Assembly: GCF_900114705.1 (NCBI RefSeq)
Contig: NZ_FOTW01000021.1
Location: 105,788 to 169,787, forward strand
Length of the DNA: 64,000 nucleotides
DNA from: Rugamonas rubra
Lineage (GTDB): Bacteria; Pseudomonadota; Gammaproteobacteria; Burkholderiales; Burkholderiaceae_D
Direction: 5' to 3'
The translations under genes and the position numbers were made by a program. This document shows, one piece after another, positions 1 through 8,109 of this stretch. Under the pieces are notes generated by a model. That model was not told where the DNA came from and searched no databases. It saw only the letters and a list, made by a program, of their open reading frames with translations. Every line of letters begins with the position of its first letter. Position 1 is the stretch's first letter.

Positions 1-1944
1 CGCGTGGTGTGCGACGACATCGACCTCGACGCCTCGCTGGCGCCGCTGCGCGCCGAGCTGGCCGCGCGCGGGGTGCGCGCCCTGGCGGCGCTGCCGATCC
101 TGCTCGACCAGCGCTGCTGCGCCGTGTTCGTTCTGTTCGCCAACGAGACCGGCTTCTTCGCCAAGGAGGGCCGCCTGTTGCTGCTCGACGAGCTGGCCGG
201 CGACCTGTCCTTCGGCCTGCAGTACATCGACCGCGAGGAGCGCCTGCGTTACCTCGCCTACTACGACGCGCTCACCGGCCTGCCCAACAGCATGCTGTTC
301 CACGACCGCACCGTGCAGCTGCTGCACGGCTGCGCCGGCGGCGAGGGCGCCGCCGTCGTCGCCCTCAACCTGAAGGGCTTCGCCCAGCTCAACGACGAGT
401 TTGGCCGCCACGTCGGCGACCAGGTGCTGCAGCGCGTCGCCGCCCGCCTCGGTGGCGAGCTGCGCGAGCCGTTCACGGTGGCGCGCATCGGCGGCGACAC
501 CTTCGCCGTCGCCCTCGGCGCCCTGCAGGGCGGCGCCGACGCCGTTGCCGCGCTCGAGCAGCAGGTGATGCAGTGCCTGGCGCGGCCGCTGACGGTGGGC
601 GCGCTGCAGTTGGCGGTGGCGGCGCGCGCCGGCGTCGCCCTCTACCCGGACGACGGCGCCGACGCCGAGACCCTGCTCAAGCGCGCCGAGCTGGCGCTCA
701 AGCAGGCCAAGTCCTCGCCGCAGCGCTGGGTGTTCTACGCGCCGCGCATGAACCAGGCGATCGGCGCCCGCATCGCCCTCGAGGCGGCGCTGCGCCAGGC
801 CCTCGAGCAGGGCCAGTTCTGCATGTTCTACCAGCCGCGCGTCGACCTGCAGGGCGGCCACATCGTCAGCGCCGAGGCGCTGGTGCGCTGGCGCCACCCC
901 GAGCGCGGCCTGGTCGGCCCGGTCGAGTTCATCCCGCTGGCCGAGCAGACCGGCCTGATCGTCGCCCTGGGCGACTGGATCATCGACGCCGTCTGCGCCC
1001 AGCAGGCCGCCTGGCGCGGCGCCGGCGTCGACATCGTGCCGGTGGCGATCAACCTGTCGGCGGTGCAGTTCACCGGCGGCCAGGTGCAGCACACCATCGC
1101 CGCCGCCATCGCCGGCCACGGCCTGGCGCCGCGCGACATCGAGTTCGAGTTGACCGAGTCGATGGTGATGGACGACCCGCAGGCCGCCGCAGGCCACCTG
1201 CGCGAGCTCAAGGCGCTCGGCGTCAAGCTCTCGCTCGACGACTTCGGCACCGGCTACTCCTCGCTGGCCTACCTGAAGCGCTTCCCCTTCGACTTCGTCA
1301 AGATCGACCGCTCCTTCGTCAGCGACCTGACCAACAGCGCCGAGGATGCCGCCATCGCCACCGCCGTCATCGCCATGTCGCACAGCCTGGGCCTGCGCGT
1401 GGTGGCCGAGGGCGTCGAGACCGAGGGCCAGTTGCAGTTCCTGCGCCGCCAGCGCTGCGACGAGATGCAGGGCTACTACTTCAGTCCGCCGGTGCCGGCC
1501 GACGAGTTCGGCGCCATGCTGCGCGACGGCAAGTGCCTGGCGCCGCCGGCCGAGTCCGCCGACGGGCGCGACACCCTGCTGCTGGTCGACGACGAGCCGG
1601 ACAACCTGGCGGCGCTGCGCCGCCTGCTGCGCAAGGAGGGCTACCGGGTGTTGACGGCGGCCGGCGGCGCCGAGGCGCTCGAGCTGCTGGCGCTCGAGCC
1701 GGCGCAGGTGATCGTGTCCGACCAGTGCATGCCCGGCATGAGCGGCGCCGCCTTCCTCGGCCTGGTCAAAGGCCTGTATCCGCAGACGGTGCGCATGATC
1801 CTGTCCGGCCACGCCGACCTGGCGGCGGTGACCGACGCCATCAACCAGGGCGCCGTCTACAAGTTCCTCTCCAAGCCCTGGGACGACGACGCCCTGCGCC
1901 AGCACATCCGCGACGCCTTCGCGCGCCAGCGCCACCTGCAGTAG
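1..1944 (+). CDS. GGDEF-EAL-receiver protein, 5' end outside window
   Basis: The 3' 647 codons of a cyclic-di-GMP turnover protein whose start lies upstream of the window. In order: a short N-terminal stretch that looks like the end of a GAF-type sensor (about residues 1-75), a GGDEF domain (about 85-250), an EAL domain (about 260-510) and a C-terminal receiver domain (about 522-645). The GGDEF signature reads GGDTF, with Thr at the usual acidic position, so cyclase activity is doubtful. The EAL domain keeps its motifs (EALVRW, NLSAVQF, ELTES, DDFGTGYSSL, KIDRSFV, AEGVE) and should be a working phosphodiesterase. The receiver keeps the phosphoacceptor Asp (VSDQCMPGMSG) and the conserved Lys (SKPW). 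A receiver at the C-terminus suggests phosphorelay control. The partner kinase is not visible here. Confidence 0.93.
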   Translation, partial: RVVCDDIDLDASLAPLRAELAARGVRALAALPILLDQRCCAVFVLFANETGFFAKEGRLLLLDELAGDLSFGLQYIDREERLRYLAYYDALTGLPNSMLFHDRTVQLLHGCAGGEGAAVVALNLKGFAQLNDEFGRHVGDQVLQRVAARLGGELREPFTVARIGGDTFAVALGALQGGADAVAALEQQVMQCLARPLTVGALQLAVAARAGVALYPDDGADAETLLKRAELALKQAKSSPQRWVFYAPRMNQAIGARIALEAALRQALEQGQFCMFYQPRVDLQGGHIVSAEALVRWRHPERGLVGPVEFIPLAEQTGLIVALGDWIIDAVCAQQAAWRGAGVDIVPVAINLSAVQFTGGQVQHTIAAAIAGHGLAPRDIEFELTESMVMDDPQAAAGHLRELKALGVKLSLDDFGTGYSSLAYLKRFPFDFVKIDRSFVSDLTNSAEDAAIATAVIAMSHSLGLRVVAEGVETEGQLQFLRRQRCDEMQGYYFSPPVPADEFGAMLRDGKCLAPPAESADGRDTLLLVDDEPDNLAALRRLLRKEGYRVLTAAGGAEALELLALEPAQVIVSDQCMPGMSGAAFLGLVKGLYPQTVRMILSGHADLAAVTDAINQGAVYKFLSKPWDDDALRQHIRDAFARQRHLQ

Positions 1945-1999
1945 GCGCGGCGCCGCGCCCGGGTGGCGCGCTCAGGCCACGATGGCGATGAGTGGCGCG

Positions 2000-2152
2000 T
2001 TTTTTTGAACCACGCCCCATGCCGCCTTCGACAACCGGAGGCCTCTCGCCTCCTAGACTCACTTCCGGAATGCTGAAATTCCATTGCTTAAGTGGAAGGA
2101 ACACGCTCGGCATCTGCTACCTAAAAATGAGCTTTTTTGAAGCACGCCCAAT
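2000..2152. repeat. Imperfect 21-bp direct repeat, two copies 132 bp apart
   Basis: Positions 2000-2020 and 2132-2152 share the core TTTTTTGAA, then one variable base, then CACGCCC, with three mismatches over 21 bp. The copies bracket the left part of the gap before pigA. They could be a duplication footprint or a decayed repetitive element. No third copy was noticed next to pigM. Confidence 0.45.
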
Positions 2153-2173
2153 TTCGTTGTATTTTCATTTAGT

Positions 2174-2187
2174 TTGATATTTATCAA
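2174..2187. promoter_or_regulatory. FNR/ANR-type box upstream of pigA
   Basis: TTGATATTTATCAA matches the FNR/ANR consensus TTGAT-N4-ATCAA at all ten defined bases. It is centred 223 bp before the pigA start, in the AT-rich part of the gap. A perfect match in the promoter region of a pigment operon suggests oxygen-responsive control. The start site is unknown, so activation versus repression cannot be told. Confidence 0.6.
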
Positions 2188-2403
2188 CATAGCGCTGCGC
2201 AATGTTGTCATTCTAGTCAATGTTGTTATGGCACTAAAGTGCTTAGGATAGGGTCGGCATTCACTTCCCGATTTTGACGCACCTGATGGGCGCGCTACGG
2301 CGTTGCGCCTCGTTTGTGTGGCCCGGTCTGCTACCACAAACGGAGCTTCCAATAAATACATGTGCAGCCGCTATTGCCGCTGCACCAAACATAGGGTAGG
2401 TGC

Positions 2404-3552
2404 ATGGATTTTCGTCTCAGTAGCGAGCAGCAAGAAGCTATATCACACATCCAGCGTTTTGCCCGCGAAGTGTTGTCCGCCTCGGCCAGTGAACGCATCG
2501 CGTCTGCCCATTTCGACCGCAACATGTGGACGCAGGCGTCAGAGTTCGGCCTGGCCGGTTTGCCGTTGCCTGAAGAGTGGGGCGGTTCCGGCTCTGGTGC
2601 GCTCGATACCATGCTCGCGGTGGAGGCGCTCGGCCAGGGTTGCGTCGACATGGGCCTGGTGTTCTCCTTGTGTGCACACATGTTCGCTTGCGCTGTGCCG
2701 CTGTGGCGCCATGGTTCGCCCGAGCTGCACGAGCGCTACCTGTCTGGTATGGCGAAAGGCAGCCTGATTGCCGCCAATGCGATCACCGAGCCCGGCTCCG
2801 GTTCCGACGCATTCGCAATGCGCAGCAGCGCGCGGCGCGACGGCGAGCACTACATCCTCAACGGCGAAAAATGTTTCGTCACCAATGCGCCGGTGGCCGA
2901 TGTCTTCCTGCTGTATGCGAAGACCGATGCGCACCAATCCTATTTCGGCATCAGCGCCTTTTTGATCCCGCGCGGAACCCATGGCCTCACAGTGACTACC
3001 GGTGAGCGCAAGTCGGGCCTGTGCACCTCGCCCTGGGGCAGCGTCCATTTGGACGACTGCAGAGTACCCGTATGGGCGCGCGTGGGCGACGAAGGCGCGG
3101 GCGCGACCATCTTCCATGACTCCATGATCTGGGAGCGCGGCTGCCTGTTTGCCGCCTATGTCGGCGCGATGGAGCGCGTGCTTCAGCAATGCGTCACGCA
3201 TGCGCGCGAACGCAAGCAGTTCGGCCGTCCGATAGGACACAACCAGGCGGTGTCGGACCGGCTGGTCGACTTCAAGCTGCGCCTGGAAACATCGCGCCTG
3301 CTGCTGTACCGCGCCGGCTGGCTCTATGATCAGGGCCTGCCGCATGAAGAGGCGATCGCACAAAGTAAGCTGTGGGTGTCCGAGTGCGCGGTGCAATGTG
3401 GGCTGGACGCGGTACAGATCTTTGGTGGCGCCGGTGTCTGCAGCGAGACCGGCATCGATCGCTTGCTGCTGGATGCACTGCCGGCGCGCATCTTCTCCGG
3501 CACCAATGAAATACAGCGCGAGTTCATCGCACGGCACATGGGGCTGCGTTAG
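2404..3552 (+). CDS. pigA: PigA, L-prolyl-PCP dehydrogenase
   Basis: 382 aa with the acyl-CoA dehydrogenase fold throughout, including the central RKQFGRPIGHNQAV block and a C-terminal FSGTNEIQREF flavin-binding segment. In prodigiosin synthesis this flavoenzyme oxidises prolyl bound to the carrier PigG to pyrrolyl-2-carboxyl-PCP, the first committed step of the bipyrrole (MBC) branch. The identification rests on family, length (Serratia PigA is of similar size) and position at the head of a cluster collinear with pigA-pigM. The ATG is preceded by a modest AGGT ribosome site. A 128-bp gap with two small inverted repeats (3554-3566 and 3581-3599) separates it from the next gene. Confidence 0.93.
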   Translation: MDFRLSSEQQEAISHIQRFAREVLSASASERIASAHFDRNMWTQASEFGLAGLPLPEEWGGSGSGALDTMLAVEALGQGCVDMGLVFSLCAHMFACAVPLWRHGSPELHERYLSGMAKGSLIAANAITEPGSGSDAFAMRSSARRDGEHYILNGEKCFVTNAPVADVFLLYAKTDAHQSYFGISAFLIPRGTHGLTVTTGERKSGLCTSPWGSVHLDDCRVPVWARVGDEGAGATIFHDSMIWERGCLFAAYVGAMERVLQQCVTHARERKQFGRPIGHNQAVSDRLVDFKLRLETSRLLLYRAGWLYDQGLPHEEAIAQSKLWVSECAVQCGLDAVQIFGGAGVCSETGIDRLLLDALPARIFSGTNEIQREFIARHMGLR

Positions 3553-3680
3553 CCCGAATCATTCGGTTTCGCATACGCGCCGGACACATAGCTTGTCCGT
3601 GGCTAGTTGTAATCCAACGGTCCTGCAAAGCTGGCTTTTTGAAGGTAGTTGTTCAACCCAGGAAAAGGTAGAGACAGAAA

Positions 3681-6600
3681 ATGGCAACGCAGAAAAAGTT
3701 CCCCAGCAAGGATTATGAAAAAGGTGCAGCGGCAATCCCCGTTGCGGACGAGAGCGGTGGACCGGAAGGCGAAGCGCTCGGCGCTTGCGACGTGGTGGTG
3801 GTCGGCGGCGGGCTGTCCGGCCTGGTGGCAGCCTGGAAGCTTGCCGGCCATAGCGTGCTGGTGTTGGAGCGGGAGACCACGGTGGGCGGCGCGGCGCGCA
3901 GCGGGCTGCGCGGTGAACTACGCTTCGCCACAGCAGGCAGCTGCTTCCAGGAGCCGGTGCCCGGTTCGGACACGGCGCAATTGCTGAGCGCGCTCGGCTT
4001 GTCCAACGCATGGCGCTCCACCGGCAACAGTCAATTCGTGCTGTTCAACACACGCCATCTGCTGCGCGGTCTGGGGGAGGTCACGCTGGGGCTGCTGAAG
4101 CAGCCGAAGGAGTTGCTGAACCCGGCGATGTATGGACTGACATGCAATCTGCTCGGCGCCGCATTGCGCGGCAAGAAATTCATCGCGGCGCCGAAGAAGC
4201 TGGGCGATCCGGTGTTTGCGGAACTATATGCCTACCTGCAGCGCTTCCGCAAGGATGGCGACAAGTATCCGGCGGTACCGTGGCAAGCCGGCTGCGGCTG
4301 GACGCGCGAGGAGATGGAACAGTTCGACTCGATTTCGCTGGCCGAACTATTGTTCGATGAGAAAGTGCGTTCGCGGCTGCCAACGGCGCTGGTGCCGGAT
4401 GCGAAGTTCGGCCCGCTGGTGCGCGATGCGGTCGAGACGACCCTGAAAGTGGAATGTCTGTCGCTGGCGGATGTGTCCGCCTATGTCGGGCTGCACTTCC
4501 TGGTCGGCTACTTGTATGGCACGCTGGTGACCTTCCCCGGCGGGAACGGCTATCTCAGCGAACGTCTGCAGGCGGCGTTGCGCGAGCGTGGCAACTGCCG
4601 TATTGCAATCGGTGCGCGCGTGCAGACGGTTGCGCGTGATGGCGAACGTTACCGCATCACCTTTGAACGTCACGGCGTGCAGAGCGAGGTCAGCGCCGGC
4701 GCGGTGGTGTGGGCCGCGCCCAAGCATGCAGCACTGGATGCGGTCTCCGGTTTGCCGGCGCAGCAGCAGCATGCGATACATCAGATCCAGCACCGCGACT
4801 ACTGCATCGCCAACGTCTACCTGCGCAACGCTGCATGGACTGAATACTTCGGCGGCTATGTGATCGAAGGAGATACCGCCGCCGCTGCGCCGCTGGCTTG
4901 GTGCCGCAGCAGCGTGTGCGTGGTCGCCAACTGGCTGGACCGCGACAACGGTAAGAAAGCCGGTGTGCTGACCTTGCTGAAGCCGGTGGCGGAACGGCTC
5001 AACCAGGGCAAACTCGGCAAGACAGATTTTGCGCAGCTGCAGCAGGTGACCTTGCAAGAAGTGTCGGAAATGCTGCAGGCGAAGGGACTATCCATTGACG
5101 AGGTGGAAGACATCCGGATCTGGCGTTGGCCGCGTGCGTTGGTGGTCGCTACGCGCGGGCAAATGAAAGCCGACTTGTTTGTGCGGGCGTCGCAGCCGGT
5201 GGGTGGGGTTTTCTTTGCGAACCAGGACAGCGTCGGCATCGGCAACCTGGAGAGCGCAGTGAGCGCAGGGTTCGATGCGGCACAACAGGCGCAGGCATAC
5301 CTGCAGCGCACGGCGGCCGATACGATGGTGGTGCAGGCACTGCGTTCCGGCCTGCATGTGATGGAAATTGCCGGCAACCCTGCGACCGGCGTGCAGCGTT
5401 TCGGCGGCAAGGCTAACTCGCTCAACACATTGATCGGCGCCGGCTTCCCGGTGCCACGCGCATATTGCGTGACGGTCGATGCCTGTCATGCATTTTTGCA
5501 GGCATCCGGATTGGCGGCCTGGATCGACGGCATGGACAAGGTCGACCGCGACACCTGCGCCGACATCCGCGCACGCATTGCGCAAGCGCCGTTGCCGCCC
5601 GCGCTGCAGGATGCGATCGTCGCTGCCTATCGCGAACTCGGTAGCGGCCCGGTCGCGGTGCGATCCTCCGCCGTCAATGAAGACGGCGATGCACAATCAT
5701 TTGCAGGGCAGTACGACACCTTCCTGCACGTGGAGGGCGAGAGCGCGCTGCTCGATTGCGTGAAGCGTTGCTGGGCGTCGCTGTGGAACGAACGCGCGCA
5801 TGCCTACCAGGGGCGCAACCGGGCCGACGGCGGCATCGCGGTGGTGATCCAGCAGATGATCGTTGCCGATGCTGCCGGCGTGTTGTTCACCGCCGACCCG
5901 ATCAGCGGCGATGCCGGACGCACGGTGATCGAATCTTGCTGGGGATTGGGCGAGGGCGTGGTGTCGGGCCAGGCGAGCACCGATACCTATGTGGTGGACA
6001 GCGACAGTCATGCGCTGATGGAACGTATTGTCCGGGCGAAGCCGGTGATGTGTACGCGCACTGCAGATGGCGTCGCGATGCAGGAGGTACAGCCGCAATT
6101 CGTTGATCAGCCGAGCCTGAGCGATATGCAGGCATCCGAACTGGCGGCCTGTGCCGCACGCATTCGCCGCCATTACGGCTGCGAACTGGATATTGAATGG
6201 GCACTGAAGGATGACAGTATCTGGATACTGCAGGCACGGCCGATCACGGTGACTGCTTCCATCGCCGGTAAGCTGTACGGCGACGAGCAGGAAACCAATC
6301 AGCAGGTGCGCGACAACACCATGTTTTCGCGCATGGACACCGGCGAAATCCTGACCGGGCTGATGACGCCGCTCGGACTGTCCTTCACCCGCTTCTACCA
6401 GCACCACGTGCACGGCCCGGCAGTGAAGACCATGGGCTTGCTCGACATCGGCAGTTCGCAGTATTACGTCGGCTACCTGCAGGGTCATGTGTACCTGAAC
6501 ATCTCCGCATCGGCGCGGCTGCTGACGCAATGCCCTCCCACGCACGAGCCGATGAAGTTCACGCGGCGCTACGCGACCCCCGACGTCGACTTCACGCATT

Positions 6601-8057
6601 ACAAAAATCCCTACGGCGAACCGGTGTCTGGGTTCCAGTTCTTCAAGAGCAGCCTCTACTGGCTGGTATGCCAGGTGCAGAATATGGCGACCGCTGGCGC
6701 CACGGTGAACAAGATGATCGCCTTGCGCCAGCGCGAAGCCGAGCGCTTCCGCAAGCTGGACCTCGAGAAGATGAGCCTGCCGCAGCTCGATGCCGAACTG
6801 CAGCGCATCGACCGCTACTTCCTCGAATCCTGTGCTGCCTACATGCCGTTCTTCCTGCAATCCTTCGCGCTGTACGATGCGCTGGCGGAGCTGTGCGAGA
6901 AGTGGCTGGGGAACGAAGGAAAAGGGCTGCAGAACCGCATCAAGGCGTCGATGAACAACCTGCGTACCATCGAGGTGACGCGTGGCGTGTGCGAACTAGC
7001 GGCGCGCGTCGACCGCTCGCCGGTGCTGCGCACACTGTTCCTGGAGACGCCGCTGGAGCAGTTGGCGGATAACCTGCAGCAGCATGCGGAGGGCCGCCGT
7101 TTCTGGAACGAGAATTTTGGCGCCTTCCTCGCCGACTTCGGTTCGCGTGGTCGCCAGGAATTCGAACTCAGCATTCCGCGCTGGAACGACGATCCGACCT
7201 ATCTGCTGCAAATCATCCGTCTGTACCTGACCAGCGATGTGCAGCTTGAATCGCGTCTGGCGACGATAGACAAGGCGCGCAAAGAAGACACGCGGCAGTT
7301 GCTGGAAAAACTGCCGCTCAAGGCAAGGATGACATTCCGCTTCGTGATCGCCGCCTACGCGAAGATGGCGGAACGGCGCGAAGCGACGCGTCCGACCTTC
7401 ATCGCCGAGACCTGGTTCTACCGCAAAATCATCGTCGAGGTGCTGCGCCGCGTCGCGGCGGAGGGTGTGTCTGGCATACAGGACCTGCCGTACATCGATT
7501 TCAACGAATTGCGCGATTACGTGGCCGGGCGCAAAACGGCGCAGCAGGCATTTGCTCCGCAACTGATTGCGCGCAACCGTCGGCAGCATCTGCTCAACGA
7601 GCGCCTGAAGGAACCGCCAATGGCGCTGATCGGCGGCCATGTGCCGCAGCGCGACGATCGGGTGTTGCTGGACGCGGCGCAGGGCGACCTGCTGCATGGC
7701 CTCGGCGCCAGCCCCGGCGTGGCGGTGGGGCGCGCCCGCGTGATCACCGACCTCAACCGCCAGGCGGGCGAATTCCGCCAGGGCGAAATTCTGGTGGCAC
7801 GCTTTACCGATGCATCGTGGACGCCGCTGTTCGTGCTGGCGGCCGGGGTGGTCGCAGACATCGGCTCGGCCTTGTCGCACAGCTCCATCGTGTCGCGGGA
7901 GTTCGGTATTCCGGCGGTCGTCAATGCGAAGCAGGCGACGCAGACCATACGCACCGGCGACCTGATCTACCTCGACGGTGACGGCGGCGTGGTGCGCATC
8001 GAGGAACGCGTTGCCGATACCGACGAAGCGCTGGTCGAGCAGAGAGCGATCGCATAA
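3681..8057 (+). CDS. pigBC: PigB-PigC fusion: MAP-forming oxidase joined to prodigiosin-condensing enzyme
   Basis: 1458 aa, one uninterrupted frame. Residues about 36-550 form an FAD-dependent amine-oxidase-like domain: Rossmann motif VVVVGGGLSGL near residue 40, then LERETTVGGAARSG, and a closing FAD-binding segment around GVFFANQDSVGIGN. Residues about 565-1458 match a PEP-synthase-type enzyme: an ATP-grasp start (GGKANSLNTLIGAGFPVP near 575), AVRSSAVNEDG, and a phosphohistidine swivel domain with SALSHSSIVSREFGIPAVV (His near 1399). In Serratia, PigB oxidises H2MAP to MAP and PigC condenses MAP with MBC to prodigiosin using ATP, as separate proteins from adjacent genes. Here both lie in one polypeptide in B-then-C order, and the C-half length is that of a full PigC. 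The first 35 residues are a polar extension. Confidence 0.9.
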   Translation: MATQKKFPSKDYEKGAAAIPVADESGGPEGEALGACDVVVVGGGLSGLVAAWKLAGHSVLVLERETTVGGAARSGLRGELRFATAGSCFQEPVPGSDTAQLLSALGLSNAWRSTGNSQFVLFNTRHLLRGLGEVTLGLLKQPKELLNPAMYGLTCNLLGAALRGKKFIAAPKKLGDPVFAELYAYLQRFRKDGDKYPAVPWQAGCGWTREEMEQFDSISLAELLFDEKVRSRLPTALVPDAKFGPLVRDAVETTLKVECLSLADVSAYVGLHFLVGYLYGTLVTFPGGNGYLSERLQAALRERGNCRIAIGARVQTVARDGERYRITFERHGVQSEVSAGAVVWAAPKHAALDAVSGLPAQQQHAIHQIQHRDYCIANVYLRNAAWTEYFGGYVIEGDTAAAAPLAWCRSSVCVVANWLDRDNGKKAGVLTLLKPVAERLNQGKLGKTDFAQLQQVTLQEVSEMLQAKGLSIDEVEDIRIWRWPRALVVATRGQMKADLFVRASQPVGGVFFANQDSVGIGNLESAVSAGFDAAQQAQAYLQRTAADTMVVQALRSGLHVMEIAGNPATGVQRFGGKANSLNTLIGAGFPVPRAYCVTVDACHAFLQASGLAAWIDGMDKVDRDTCADIRARIAQAPLPPALQDAIVAAYRELGSGPVAVRSSAVNEDGDAQSFAGQYDTFLHVEGESALLDCVKRCWASLWNERAHAYQGRNRADGGIAVVIQQMIVADAAGVLFTADPISGDAGRTVIESCWGLGEGVVSGQASTDTYVVDSDSHALMERIVRAKPVMCTRTADGVAMQEVQPQFVDQPSLSDMQASELAACAARIRRHYGCELDIEWALKDDSIWILQARPITVTASIAGKLYGDEQETNQQVRDNTMFSRMDTGEILTGLMTPLGLSFTRFYQHHVHGPAVKTMGLLDIGSSQYYVGYLQGHVYLNISASARLLTQCPPTHEPMKFTRRYATPDVDFTHYKNPYGEPVSGFQFFKSSLYWLVCQVQNMATAGATVNKMIALRQREAERFRKLDLEKMSLPQLDAELQRIDRYFLESCAAYMPFFLQSFALYDALAELCEKWLGNEGKGLQNRIKASMNNLRTIEVTRGVCELAARVDRSPVLRTLFLETPLEQLADNLQQHAEGRRFWNENFGAFLADFGSRGRQEFELSIPRWNDDPTYLLQIIRLYLTSDVQLESRLATIDKARKEDTRQLLEKLPLKARMTFRFVIAAYAKMAERREATRPTFIAETWFYRKIIVEVLRRVAAEGVSGIQDLPYIDFNELRDYVAGRKTAQQAFAPQLIARNRRQHLLNERLKEPPMALIGGHVPQRDDRVLLDAAQGDLLHGLGASPGVAVGRARVITDLNRQAGEFRQGEILVARFTDASWTPLFVLAAGVVADIGSALSHSSIVSREFGIPAVVNAKQATQTIRTGDLIYLDGDGGVVRIEERVADTDEALVEQRAIA

Positions 8058-8109
8058 ACATTCGGTAGTTGTCTCCGCAGATTTCATTTTTCCACTAAAG
8101 GACGAAAAT

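Larger units (their letters stand above)
1945..2403. other. Intergenic region upstream of the prodigiosin cluster
   Basis: A 459-bp non-coding gap, clearly AT-richer than its left neighbour. It holds a pair of imperfect 21-bp direct repeats (2000-2020 and 2132-2152), a GC hairpin at 2037-2053 (GGAGGC, 5-nt loop, GCCTCC) without a T-run, a perfect FNR/ANR-type box at 2174-2187, and a small inverted repeat at 2231-2242 (GCACT-AA-AGTGC). A weak promoter-like pair (TTGTTA at 2223, TAGGAT at 2244) has only 15-bp spacing. The pigA promoter must lie in this gap. No pathway regulator gene is adjacent. Confidence 0.6.

Noticed and set aside
2231..2242. GCACT-AA-AGTGC as a LuxR-type box before pigA
   Set aside because: Too short and unlike the lux-box consensus; kept only as a note in the intergenic entry.
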